NCBI RefSeq assembly: GCF_014696625.1
Contig: NZ_JACJQL010000032.1
Coordinates: 1 to 64,000 of the forward strand
Length of the DNA: 64,000 bases
Reading direction: 5' to 3'
From: Nostoc parmelioides FACHB-3921
GTDB taxonomy: Bacteria; Cyanobacteriota; Cyanobacteriia; Cyanobacteriales; Nostocaceae
The translations under genes were made by a program, and so were the position numbers. Under the pieces are notes generated by a model. It saw only the letters and a program-made list of their open reading frames with translations, did no database searches and was not told where the DNA came from. Positions 17,159 to 25,871 of this stretch are shown here, piece after piece (positions within the stretch are counted from its first letter, which is position 1; each line of letters begins with the position of its first letter).

Positions 17159-18133
17159 TCATTCTTCCACGCGATAGCCTAACTCTGCTAGTCTGACGCG
17201 GGAGTGTCGCCATTTTGGTTGGACTTTGACGAATAGCTCTAGGTAGACTTTACCAGCGATGAGCTTTTGAATTTGCTCGCGGGCTGCGCTACCGATGGAT
17301 TTGAGCATTGAGCCACCTTTCCCGATGAGAATGCCTTTTTGGGAATCCCGCTCGACGTGGATTGTTGCGAGGACGCGGGTAATAGTTGGTGTTTCTTCGA
17401 CTAAATCAATGGCGATCGCTACTGAATGAGGTACTTCTTCACGAGTCAACAGCAAAATCTGCTCACGGATTAACTCCCCCATAATAAATCGTTCTGGCTG
17501 GTCTGTTACCAAGTCTGGGGGATAATAGTACGGCCCATGCTCTAAATGCTCTACTAATAATTTTTGTAGTTGGGGCAACTCTGCACCAGTCTTAGCCGAG
17601 AATTTTACCGTCGGCCATTGATAAGCACTTGCTAATTGCTGGTAGCTATCATTTATATTCTGGGAATCGGGTGGTTGTTGGTCTACTTTATTGATGCCCA
17701 AAATTACTGGAGTTTTGCTATGGATCAATAAATCAGCAATAAAGCGATCGCCTGCACCACAAGCCACTGTACCATCGACAACAAACAGTACTACATCCAC
17801 TGATTCAATAGCGAGTTTGGCATTTTTCACCAGTACTTCACCTAATTGATGATGGGGTTTGTGAATTCCTGGTGTATCAACAAAGATTAACTGCGCCTCT
17901 GGTGTAGTGACAATTCCTCTCAAACGATTGCGTGTTGTCTGCGCTACTGGTGAGGTAATAGCAATTTTTTGCCCTACTAATTGATTCATCAAAGTAGATT
18001 TACCGACATTGGGACGGCCGATAATGCCGATAAACCCTGATTTAAATTCAGGTGGAGCTTGGGGGATTGATACTTCGCCTGATAAGGAGGAGATGTGATT
18101 ATCAATACTAGCCACTTTTAGTTCCGCCGTCAT
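17159..18133 (-). CDS. era: GTPase Era
   Basis: Era is an essential GTPase that binds the 3' end of 16S rRNA during 30S assembly. The G domain shows GRPNVGKST (G1), FVDTPGIHKPHH (G3, the Era-specific DTPGIHKP) and GINKVDQQ (G4). The C-terminal KH domain contains the loop in VERDSQKGILIGKGGSMLKS. I start at ATG 18133 (324 residues). A GTG at 18172 would add 13 hydrophilic residues and cannot be excluded. Single gene, with its promoter in the long region toward pstS. Confidence 0.93.
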   Translation of the reverse strand: MTAELKVASIDNHISSLSGEVSIPQAPPEFKSGFIGIIGRPNVGKSTLMNQLVGQKIAITSPVAQTTRNRLRGIVTTPEAQLIFVDTPGIHKPHHQLGEVLVKNAKLAIESVDVVLFVVDGTVACGAGDRFIADLLIHSKTPVILGINKVDQQPPDSQNINDSYQQLASAYQWPTVKFSAKTGAELPQLQKLLVEHLEHGPYYYPPDLVTDQPERFIMGELIREQILLLTREEVPHSVAIAIDLVEETPTITRVLATIHVERDSQKGILIGKGGSMLKSIGSAAREQIQKLIAGKVYLELFVKVQPKWRHSRVRLAELGYRVEE

Positions 18134-18172
18134 ATTTTCTAGCTGGGATAACTTAGTTTTTTCTTTAGACAC

Positions 18173-18709
18173 ATAACCCGCATAAATTCACCCTGGGATT
18201 TTCGGGGGAACTGCCTTGCTTTAGTTTAATCTACTACTAAATATATTTAGCTTTAATCTCAAAAAATGAGATATGAATATACAAAAATCTAAAATTATCT
18301 TTCCTTGAGGGGATTGCTCTAATTTAAATATTATGCTCCTATCTGGTATACGTTTAGTTCTGAATTTCCTCAAAGTGAAATATGATCAACATTGCTTCTT
18401 GCTGAACTTTTTACTATATTTTAAAATTAAAAACTTGAAAATATGACCTTTCTTTCTAACGATAATTATAAATAATTTGTATTATGTATTGAGTCTTTTA
18501 ACTTGGATGTTAATTATTTTTGAAAATTTAACTTGCACATCTTTTCGTGTTGCCTTTTGATAGTTGACAGTTGACAGTTAACCATCAGTAGTCAAGAAAC
18601 TATACAAGTGACTATGTAATTTAAAAGTGTCTTAGCTTAGTTGTATATTTTAACTTTAAATTAACCATATCACTGAATTTTCTTAACCCTTATTTATAAC
18701 TAGTTCGAC
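18173..18709. other. Gene-free AT-rich intergenic region
   Basis: This 537-base stretch has no gene-like frame. It includes a GTTGACAGTTAACC-type heptamer patch near 18561-18583, and presumably the era promoter on its left. A degenerate Pho-box-like run (CTTAACCC near 18682) lies just upstream of the candidate small RNA. Confidence 0.5.
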
Positions 18710-18720
18710 TATGCTAACTA

Positions 18721-18837
18721 CGGATAGGCATTATTTCTCATAAATAAGCTCTACCCCGATCAAACATGGCGAGAATATACCGTGCCTTCCCAGCAAGTGG
18801 TCTGCTGCTTTACCTCCTGCTGGGTTTATTTATTTTT
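18721..18837 (+). ncRNA. Candidate small RNA upstream of pstS
   Basis: A TATGCT -10-like box (18710-18715) precedes about 117 bases. They contain a first hairpin TTATTT/AAATAA (18731-18747 region) and a terminator-like stem CCCAGCA (18789-18795) with TGCTGGG (18818-18824), followed by the T-rich run TTTATTTATTTTT. An alternative hairpin CAGCA/TGCTG uses part of the same arm. The loop carries ACCTCCTG, complementary to a Shine-Dalgarno sequence. No reading frame fits. It is not Yfr1 (no ACUCCUCACAC). The small-RNA call is inference from structure. Confidence 0.45.
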
Positions 18838-18965
18838 GGACATCCGAATAATTAGATTTGCTCCTTTTCCGTAAGCACTGAAATTTTACGTATCATCGCT
18901 GCCAATAATTATGTCAAAAGTTTATTCAAAAACATAGAGAGTAAAATTGCATAGTTTAAATATAT

Positions 18966-18995
18966 CTTAACTTCTTGTTTACCTAGACTTAACTT
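18966..18995 (+). promoter_or_regulatory. Pho box (three 8-mer repeats, 3-nt spacing)
   Basis: CTTAACTT-CTT-GTTTACCT-AGA-CTTAACTT gives three direct 8-mers with an 11-nt period, matching the cyanobacterial Pho-box form (PyTTAAPyPy(T/A) units spaced by three). A weaker fourth unit may follow at 18999. It lies 76 bases before the pstS start with an AT-rich -10 region (AATATAAC) just downstream, so PhoB/SphR activation under phosphate limitation is expected. Confidence 0.8.
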
Positions 18996-19070
18996 GAATT
19001 AAAGGTAATAAATATAACCTTTTGATTGCTGTGATGAAAGTCGAAAGTAATCGCTACGTTACGAGGTAAT

Positions 19071-20114
19071 ATGAATTTTTCCACCACCGTTTTACAGCGT
19101 GTATTTACTACTGCTGTGGTAACATCTGCTGTTGTTGTTACTCCTATTTTTACAGCGATCGCTCAAGCTCAAACTCTCAACGGTGCAGGAGCGACTTTTC
19201 CTGCTCCATTATACGAACGGTATGCTCGTGAAGTTAGAAAGAAGCATCCAGAACTGAGAATTAACTACCAAGCAATTGGTAGTGGTGGTGGTATTCGGCA
19301 AACAATTGCTGGAACTGTTGACTTTGGCGGTAGTGATGCAGCAATGACAGATGCTGAAATTGCTAGAGTCAAAAATGGTGTCATCCTTGTTCCCACAGCC
19401 GGTGGTGCTGTTTCTGTCGTCTATAACGTTCCGGGTGTCAACAATCTGAGATTATCCCGTACTACACTACCAGCAATTTTTTCTGGTCAAATTACAAACT
19501 GGAACGATGCCAAAATTAGAGCTGATAATCCTGGTGTAAATCTGCCAAACCAGCCTATTAGATTTGCTGTGCGTGCTGATAGTAGTGGTACAACCTTCAT
19601 TTTCACAAACCACCTGAGTTCTATCAGTCCCTATTTCCGAGGCAGAATTGGTGCTAACACGGCACCCAAATGGACTTTGCCAAACGTCCTCAGAGGTAGA
19701 GGAAATCCTGGTGTAGCGGCTTTAATAGCCCGGACTCCTGGCTCTATTGGTTACGTAGAATATGCCTATGCTACCCAAAATAGACTCAGATCAGCCCAGA
19801 TTCAAAACAGAAGAGGGGAATTTGTAGCGCCTTCTCTCCAATCTGCTAACGCTGCTTTATCAGCTGTCACTTTTCCAGATAATTTCCGCGTTTTTGTAGG
19901 AGATCCAGCCCAAGGATATCCCATTGTGGGACTCACCTGGATGATGATTTATAGACAGTATGCTGATGCTGCTAAATCTCAAGCTATCAAAAAGTGGATC
20001 AACTGGGTTCTAAAAGACGGTCAACAATTTAATGATGACCTTAATTACACCAGAATTCCTGATGCTGTAGCTAATCGCGTGTTGCAAACAGTCAATAACA
20101 ACGTCAAACCATAG
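19071..20114 (+). CDS. pstS: Phosphate ABC transporter substrate-binding protein PstS
   Basis: This 347-residue periplasmic phosphate-binding protein has a Sec signal peptide covering about residues 1-34 (ending AIAQAQT). The mature protein begins LNGAGATFPAPLYERYA, the PstS hallmark. Phosphate-contacting loops are visible as GSGGGIRQT and VDFGGSDAAMT (near residues 76-102), and RADSSGTTFIFTNHL (about 170-184). It delivers phosphate to PstC/PstA. It heads the pst operon and is preceded by a Pho box. Confidence 0.96.
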   Translation: MNFSTTVLQRVFTTAVVTSAVVVTPIFTAIAQAQTLNGAGATFPAPLYERYAREVRKKHPELRINYQAIGSGGGIRQTIAGTVDFGGSDAAMTDAEIARVKNGVILVPTAGGAVSVVYNVPGVNNLRLSRTTLPAIFSGQITNWNDAKIRADNPGVNLPNQPIRFAVRADSSGTTFIFTNHLSSISPYFRGRIGANTAPKWTLPNVLRGRGNPGVAALIARTPGSIGYVEYAYATQNRLRSAQIQNRRGEFVAPSLQSANAALSAVTFPDNFRVFVGDPAQGYPIVGLTWMMIYRQYADAAKSQAIKKWINWVLKDGQQFNDDLNYTRIPDAVANRVLQTVNNNVKP

Positions 20115-20210
20115 TCGGGAATTTTGATCCTGGTTTTTCTAAGTTGGGTGGGCTATATGTCCACCCTTACGAGTCCCAAAATATTGATGAATATAATTGC
20201 TGAAATTTAC

Positions 20211-21179
20211 ATGACAAATTTAGATCCACCCAATAATGAAAATCTCGGATTAACAGCTAATGATGGCGCAAATTTTTGGTTAGACAAAGGATTCACATGG
20301 TTAGTATATGTCTTTGCAGCGATCGCCGTTGCTGTATTATTTGTGATGAGTTGGATTATCTTTCTCGAAGCTAAACCAGCCATAGATAAGTTCGGTATTG
20401 GTTTTCTCTGGGGTCAAGATTGGGATACAGCTAATGAGATTTTCGGAGCATTACCTTATATTTACGGCACTTTGGTAAGTAGTGCGATCGCTATTTTTTT
20501 CGCAGTCCCTGTGAGTATAGCTGTTGCCTTAGTCACTAGTGAAAACTTTCTACCACCATCGATACAAACAACTTTAGCTTTTGTTATTGAGTTAATTGCT
20601 GCTATCCCCAGCGTCATCATTGGTTTGTGGGGAATTTTTATTTTTATTCCGGTTTTAGAACCTGTGCAACAGTGGCTAGCCAATAATTTTAAATGGATAC
20701 CATTATTTAATTCCGAATTTCCAGTTGGCACAAATATGTTAACGGCTGGGATTATTTTAGCCATTATGATTTTGCCAACAATGGCAGCAATTAGTCGTGA
20801 TGTATTGCGAGCCATCCCTAAAGAATTACGCAGTGCTTCTATGGCTTTGGGTGGTACTCGTTGGGAAACAATTTTTCGGGTATTGTTACCTGCGGGATTT
20901 TCGGGAATTGTCAGTGCAGCCATGCTGGCTTTAGGCAGAGCTTTAGGCGAAACAATGGCTGTAACGATGGTGATTGGCAACTCAGCGCAAATTAGTCTTT
21001 CCTTACTTGATCCAGCTTATACAATTCCTTCTGTATTAGCTAATGAATTTGCCGAAGCACAACCAGGACTGCATATTGGCGCTTTATGTTATTTAGGTTT
21101 AGTCTTATTTGCTGTCACTCTAGCGGTAAATATTGGCGCTAGGTTATTGGTGCAGTGGGTTGGTAGTAAAAATAAATAA
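20211..21179 (+). CDS. pstC: Phosphate ABC transporter permease PstC
   Basis: This integral membrane permease of about 322 residues has six hydrophobic segments. The EAA-type cytoplasmic loop that docks the ATPase reads KELRSASMALGGTRWETIF. The long periplasmic loop and PYIYGTLVSSAIAIFFAVP are typical of PstC. The start is uncertain: ATG 20211 gives the family length, while ATG 20187, ATG 20157 and TTG 20124 are in frame and none has a strong ribosome-binding site. It is the second gene of the pst operon. Confidence 0.94.
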   Translation: MTNLDPPNNENLGLTANDGANFWLDKGFTWLVYVFAAIAVAVLFVMSWIIFLEAKPAIDKFGIGFLWGQDWDTANEIFGALPYIYGTLVSSAIAIFFAVPVSIAVALVTSENFLPPSIQTTLAFVIELIAAIPSVIIGLWGIFIFIPVLEPVQQWLANNFKWIPLFNSEFPVGTNMLTAGIILAIMILPTMAAISRDVLRAIPKELRSASMALGGTRWETIFRVLLPAGFSGIVSAAMLALGRALGETMAVTMVIGNSAQISLSLLDPAYTIPSVLANEFAEAQPGLHIGALCYLGLVLFAVTLAVNIGARLLVQWVGSKNK

Positions 21180-21215
21180 TCAACAGTTAACAGTCATCAG
21201 TCATCAGTCAACAAT

Positions 21216-22097
21216 ATGACCAATTCCCAGCCATCAGAAATTGATCAACTTCTAGCCTCAGAATTATGCAGTCCTCTACCACCAAGAAGACTTTTATTTA
21301 CTTATGCCATGAATGCGATCGCTTTTGCATTCTCTGCATTTGCATTAATTCCTTTATTTTCGATTCTTTGGGAAATTATTACACGAGGAATCATCGGTTT
21401 AAAAACGGAAATGTTCGTTAAATCTGTCATCGATAACGGATTTGGGAACGCCATTTTAGGAACCATGACAGTTGTCGCTCTTGGCTCTTTATTCAGTATT
21501 CCGATAGGATTACTCACGGGCATATTTTTAGCAGAATTTGGCCAAACTAGTCCGTTAGCTCGCTTTGTCCGCTTTATCGTTAGTATCCTGACTGGTGTTC
21601 CCTCAATTGTTGTTGGGATCTTCGCTTATGGTTTGATAGTTTTGGCTACTAAACAATTTAGCGCGATCGCTGGTGGATTCGCCTTAGCCACAATTATGTT
21701 ACCTATTATCGCTCTGACTACCGAAGAAGCCCTCAAACTTATTCCCATAGACCAACGCCTCGCCTCAGCAGCTTTGGGAGGAACACGCTTTCAAACTACT
21801 CTCCGTATCGTTGTCACTGCTGCTGTACCCGCAATTACCACAGGTATTTTACTAGCTGTAGCCCGCGCTGCTGGTGAAACAGCACCCCTAATTTTTACAG
21901 CTTTATTTAGTCTAGATTGGTCAGCCGGATTACTCGGCCCCACAGCTTCCTTACCAGTCTTAATTTACAACCTTTATAACGATCCTAACCCTGAAAAAAA
22001 TCAACTAGTCTGGACAACTTCTATCATTTTACTTGGTTTAGTTTTGAGCGTTAGTTTGCTTTCCCGTTTAGTTACTCGTAAGAAAAAGATTAAATAA
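21216..22097 (+). CDS. pstA: Phosphate ABC transporter permease PstA
   Basis: This 293-residue permease pairs with PstC to form the phosphate channel. Its ATPase-docking loop DQRLASAALGGTRFQTTLRI matches the PstC loop, and six membrane segments are apparent. It starts 36 bases after pstC, with the heptamer repeat CAGTCATCAGTCATCAGTC in the gap. The next gene, pstB, is separated by a repeat-rich 330-base spacer. Confidence 0.95.
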   Translation: MTNSQPSEIDQLLASELCSPLPPRRLLFTYAMNAIAFAFSAFALIPLFSILWEIITRGIIGLKTEMFVKSVIDNGFGNAILGTMTVVALGSLFSIPIGLLTGIFLAEFGQTSPLARFVRFIVSILTGVPSIVVGIFAYGLIVLATKQFSAIAGGFALATIMLPIIALTTEEALKLIPIDQRLASAALGGTRFQTTLRIVVTAAVPAITTGILLAVARAAGETAPLIFTALFSLDWSAGLLGPTASLPVLIYNLYNDPNPEKNQLVWTTSIILLGLVLSVSLLSRLVTRKKKIK

Positions 22098-22194
22098 AAA
22101 ATCTAAACCAAACTAATACAAAATTAATATGAAGCTAAATAGCATGATATGCCGAAAATAATTGAACGCAGATGTACGCGGAGAAACGCGGGTA

Positions 22195-22330
22195 AAAAAG
22201 CAGGGGAGCAGGGAGCAGGGGAGAAAAACCACCCACAAGGGGTGTTAGCGAAGCGGAACGTAGTTCGGCTTCAACCAAGGGAGCGAGAGAGCAGGGGAGC
22301 TATCGCCCACAAGGGGCGAAGTTTTAAACC
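22195..22330. repeat. Nostoc-type G-rich and palindromic repeat patch in the pst operon
   Basis: Between pstA and pstB lie GCAGGGGAGCAGGGAGCAGGG and a GTTAGCGAAGCGGAACGTAG segment, flanked by two near-copies of CCCACAAGGGG (22229 and 22309 regions). A 65-codon frame through it is only repeat translation. Similar G-rich units recur at about 48380 and 57600. Confidence 0.7.
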
Positions 22331-22427
22331 TAACTTCTCCCAATAAATCAACGGATTTTATATTATGTGCAGCCTCAACTAAAATTGGTATAAAGTAAAT
22401 TATTTAACTTGATCTAATTCAAAACAT

Positions 22428-23210
22428 ATGAATCAACAATTAATCCCTGCTATTAAAGTTAAAGACCTGAGCTTTTATTACAATACATCGAAAGCCATTG
22501 AAGGAATTTCAATGGATATTTACCGCAATAAAGTAACAGCAATTATCGGCCCTAGTGGTTGTGGTAAATCAACTTTTATCAAAACTCTCAACCGGATTAG
22601 CGAATTAGAAGGCCCAGTCAAAGTAGAAGGAATTGTTGATTTTTTTGGTCAAAATATTTATGACCCGCGTATTAACATTAATAGATTACGCCGCCAAATT
22701 GGTATGGTGTTTCAAAGACCTAATCCCTTCCCCATGAGCATTTATGAAAATGTGGCTTATGGTGTGAGAATATCTGCTAAATTACCACAAGCAGATTTAG
22801 ATGAAATTGTTGAATCTGCCCTCAAGGGTGCAGCTTTATGGCAAGAAGTTAAAGATAAGCTAAACAAGTCAGCTTTAGGGCTTTCTGGAGGTCAACAGCA
22901 ACGGCTTTGTATTGCGCGTGCTTTAGCAATTAAGCCAAAAGTTCTGTTAATGGATGAGCCTTGTTCCGCACTAGACCCCATCGCTACGATGAAAGTTGAG
23001 GAACTGATTCATAGTTTACGCTCAGAATTGACCATTGCGATCGTCACACATAATATGCAGCAAGCAACTCGTGTATCTGATTTTACAGCTTTTTTTAGTA
23101 CTGATGAAAGTCGTATTGGTCAAATGGTGGAATTTGGTGTAACTACTCAAATCTTTAGCAACCCCCTCGATTCTCGTACCCGCGATTATGTTTCCGGTCG
23201 CTTTGGTTAA
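22428..23210 (+). CDS. pstB: Phosphate ABC transporter ATP-binding protein PstB
   Basis: This 260-residue ATPase energises phosphate uptake through PstC/PstA. All nucleotide-site motifs are intact: Walker A GPSGCGKST, Q-loop GMVFQRPNPFPMS, signature LSGGQQQR, Walker B VLLMDEP with the D-loop SALDPIA, and the H-loop TH in IVTHNM. It completes the pstS-C-A-B operon. A perfect inverted repeat follows 29 bases after the stop and may terminate the transcript. Confidence 0.95.
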   Translation: MNQQLIPAIKVKDLSFYYNTSKAIEGISMDIYRNKVTAIIGPSGCGKSTFIKTLNRISELEGPVKVEGIVDFFGQNIYDPRININRLRRQIGMVFQRPNPFPMSIYENVAYGVRISAKLPQADLDEIVESALKGAALWQEVKDKLNKSALGLSGGQQQRLCIARALAIKPKVLLMDEPCSALDPIATMKVEELIHSLRSELTIAIVTHNMQQATRVSDFTAFFSTDESRIGQMVEFGVTTQIFSNPLDSRTRDYVSGRFG

Positions 23211-23239
23211 AGTGAAGTATTTAGCGAACACCAAAAAAA

Positions 23240-23308
23240 GTAGGGTGCGTCAGATGTGGAAAATTTCTAAATTTGTTGTACGAAATTAGTGGGTCTGACG
23301 CACCCTAC
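23240..23308. repeat. 15-bp perfect inverted repeat (terminator or palindromic element)
   Basis: GTAGGGTGCGTCAGA (23240-23254) is exactly complementary to TCTGACGCACCCTAC (23294-23308), with 39 bases between. It follows pstB on the same strand. It could end the pst transcript or be a small palindromic mobile repeat; there is no T-run after it, which favours the latter. Confidence 0.75.
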
Positions 23309-23400
23309 AGTTAGTTTGATTATGACAATTGCATAAGTCCTAATATTTATGAAAACGATCAATTAGTTTCTTGGGTAAACTTCTTGTATCTGAATATTAT

Positions 23401-23452
23401 AAAGTCTTGGTAAACTTTATCGCTGATCAGCAAACGAGTTCACCAAGACTTT
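23401..23452. repeat. 11-bp perfect inverted repeat
   Basis: AAAGTCTTGGT (23401-23411) pairs with ACCAAGACTTT (23442-23452) over a 30-base loop that contains a TGATCA palindrome. AT-rich sequence follows. It could be a structured leader or a terminator; there is no neighbouring gene within 500 bases on either strand. Confidence 0.6.
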
Positions 23453-23963
23453 TAATATATCTTATAAAATAGTAATTATTATATACTTCGTAAAATACAG
23501 AGATATAAATGACTAAGCAAGTATTGCATTACATATCTGTCTCATGAATTAATTATTACCATTTATCAGAGTGTCAAAAGAAGATTTACTCAGTGTATAC
23601 ACTAGTATTTTCAGTCTTTCGACAACAAAAGTAATATACTTCCTGATATTGGGGTACAGGAATGAGATAATTTCAAACGATAAACAAAAAATTACCTCGT
23701 CTTAAACTCATGAGTAAGTGTAAGTTTAGTTATGGTTGCTAACTGCTTGATTTTGACTTGATAGAATCATACCACATATCTTTGGGAAATAATTGTGATG
23801 CAAATATTTGTTTGATAAATACAAATACTGCTATCTAGCTATAAATGAATACTAGTCTTCCCCATCTGGAAGCATGACTATTCAATATTGGCTTCACAAA
23901 TCGTGAAACAACAGCACTGATTTCTACTACTTTGTCGAGTCAATATTTATTGCCAGCCTTGTT
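23453..23963. other. Gene-free region upstream of the second pstB
   Basis: About 510 AT-rich bases hold no gene. I looked for a Pho box with 11-nt periodicity before 23964 and found none, so regulation of the second pstB may differ from the pst operon. Confidence 0.5.
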
Positions 23964-24749
23964 ATGAGTAAACTAATTCCAGCCATCAAAGTCAACAATC
24001 TCAGCTTTTATTATGACACCCAAAAAATACTTGAGGGGGTGTCTATGGAGATATATCAAAGCAAAGTAACTGCTATTATTGGCCCTAGTGGTTGTGGAAA
24101 ATCTACCTTTCTTAAATGTCTCAATCGGATGAATGAACTAGAGTCAGAAGTGCGTGTAGAAGGCAGGGTAGAGTTTTTTAATCAAAATATTTATGAGCGT
24201 CGAGTTAACTTGAATCGGCTACGCCGACAAGTAAGTATGGTACATCCCAAACCGAATCTTTTCCCCATGAGTGTTTATGATAATGTGGCTTATGGAGTGA
24301 AAATAGTTGGATGGCGACCAAAATTAGAAATAGATGATATTGTAGAATCCGCGCTTAAAGATGCTGATCTGTGGGATGAAATAAAACATAAAATACACAA
24401 ATCCGCCTTAGACCTTTCTGGTGGTCAACAACAGCGACTTTGTATTGCTCGTGCTTTAGCAGTTAAGCCAAAAGTTTTGTTAATGGATGAGCCTTGTTTT
24501 GGTCTTGACCCTATAGCTAGTATGAAAGTAGAAAGTTTAATTCAGAGTTTACGTCTTCGTTCTGAATTAACGATGGTGATAGTCAGCCATAATTTACCTC
24601 AGGTTAGTCGTGTATCAGATTTCACTGCATTTTTTAAAGGCAATGAAAGTCGAATTGGTCAATTAGTGGAATTTGGTCTAACTAAGAAAATATTTAACAG
24701 CCCTCATGATTCTCGCACTCGTGAATATGTTTTAAGCAGACTTGGGTAA
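23964..24749 (+). CDS. pstB: PstB paralogue with altered Q-loop
   Basis: This 261-residue protein is clearly homologous to the PstB encoded at 22428 along its whole length. It retains Walker A (GPSGCGKST), signature (LSGGQQQR), Walker B (LLMDEP) and the H-loop (VSHNL). However, the Q-loop, normally MVFQRPNPF, reads MVHPKPNLF, so the conserved Gln is replaced by Pro (codon 24246-24248). The D-loop region is FGLDPIA instead of SALDPIA. It has its own long upstream region without a visible Pho box. It may be a regulatory, low-activity or differently coupled ATPase. Paired pstB genes are known in cyanobacteria. Confidence 0.88.
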   Translation: MSKLIPAIKVNNLSFYYDTQKILEGVSMEIYQSKVTAIIGPSGCGKSTFLKCLNRMNELESEVRVEGRVEFFNQNIYERRVNLNRLRRQVSMVHPKPNLFPMSVYDNVAYGVKIVGWRPKLEIDDIVESALKDADLWDEIKHKIHKSALDLSGGQQQRLCIARALAVKPKVLLMDEPCFGLDPIASMKVESLIQSLRLRSELTMVIVSHNLPQVSRVSDFTAFFKGNESRIGQLVEFGLTKKIFNSPHDSRTREYVLSRLG

Positions 24750-24842
24750 TTTGTAATAGCCTGCGACGAGGTTAAGAATAAGGTAAGTAATTAGCCAGAA
24801 TTGATATTATTAGTATTTCCAGAATATTTGCGGAAGGTAAAT

Positions 24843-25661
24843 TTGGCTAAACAGCGATTAGATAATTTATTAGTAGAGTTAAATTTATGTAATTCTCGCA
24901 CTTTAGCACAGAGGCTAATTCAGGCGGGGGAAGTGACCGTTAATGAACAGGTAATTGATAAACCGGGGACAGAGGTGGATGTTGCATCTCAGATTAAAAT
25001 TAAAGAGCGATCGCGCTTTGTTTCCCGTGGTGGTGAGAAACTGGCTAAGGGTTTGGAATTATTCGCCATCTCTGTAAACGGTCGTGTTTGCTTGGATGGA
25101 GGTATATCTACGGGTGGTTTTACTGATTGTTTACTCCAAGCTGGGGCAAAGCTAGTTTACGGTATCGATGTAGGTTACGGGCAAACTGATTGGGGTTTAC
25201 GAAACAATCCTCAGGTGATTTTGCGCGAACGTACCAATTTACGGCAATTGCAACCTGAGGATTTATATGGTGATGGGGATGCTATTCCCGATTTGGCGGT
25301 GGTGGATGTTTCTTTTATTTCTTTAACTAAGATTTTGCCAGCTTTATGGCAATTAACTCAACACCCACGAGAAGCCGTGCTATTAGTTAAGCCACAGTTT
25401 GAAGTGGGAAAATCTCGTGTGGGTAAAAAAGGCGTTGTTCGCGATCCCCATGACCAAGCTGATGCTATTTTTCAGGTGTGGCAAGTGGCTGATAAATTAG
25501 GGTGGAAGTATAAGGGTTTAACTTGGTCACCCATTACTGGCCCGGCGGGAAATATTGAATATCTTTTATGGTTAAGCATGGAAAGCGAAACGCCATCACC
25601 AGATCTAAATGCTATTCAACAAGTTACTAAATCTGCCATGACTGATATCAAGTCGGGCTAA
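24843..25661 (+). CDS. tlyA: TlyA family rRNA (cytidine-2'-O)-methyltransferase
   Basis: This protein of about 272 residues has an N-terminal S4 RNA-binding domain (AKQRLDNLLVELNLCNSRT) and a FtsJ/RrmJ-like methyltransferase domain. The SAM site is at CLDGGISTGGFTDCLLQAGA; the family norm is G.STGGFTD. VVDVSFISLTKILP and LVKPQFEVG follow. TlyA methylates 16S and/or 23S rRNA; some members are called hemolysin A. I choose TTG 24843 as start because GGAAGG lies five bases before it and the protein then begins LAKQRLD like relatives. The TTG at 24801 adds unrelated residues. Confidence 0.88.
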   Translation: MAKQRLDNLLVELNLCNSRTLAQRLIQAGEVTVNEQVIDKPGTEVDVASQIKIKERSRFVSRGGEKLAKGLELFAISVNGRVCLDGGISTGGFTDCLLQAGAKLVYGIDVGYGQTDWGLRNNPQVILRERTNLRQLQPEDLYGDGDAIPDLAVVDVSFISLTKILPALWQLTQHPREAVLLVKPQFEVGKSRVGKKGVVRDPHDQADAIFQVWQVADKLGWKYKGLTWSPITGPAGNIEYLLWLSMESETPSPDLNAIQQVTKSAMTDIKSG

Positions 25662-25747
25662 ATATTTATCAAGAAATTGGTAATGGCTAATTGGTAATTA
25701 TGTTTTACGATTAGCCGCTACAAATTACATAGTCGCTTATATGGTTT

Positions 25748-25788
25748 GTTGACAGTTAACTGTTAACTGTTAACCGTTAACTGTCAAC
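25748..25788. repeat. Heptamer palindrome GTTGACAGTTAAC...
   Basis: GTTGACAGTTAAC at the left end and GTTAACTGTCAAC at the right end are exact reverse complements, with TGTTAACTGTTAACC-type units between. It lies between the convergent tlyA and cp12 genes and could act as a bidirectional terminator. Confidence 0.75.
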
Positions 25789-25871
25789 ACAAAATGTAGG
25801 GTAATTTTGAGATTGGCGATTTTGGATTGAATGACAATTTCAAATCCAAAATTTCCAATCTTTAGCATTAA

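Noticed and set aside
22149..22346. 65-codon frame between pstA and pstB
   Set aside because: Translation of G-rich and palindromic repeats.
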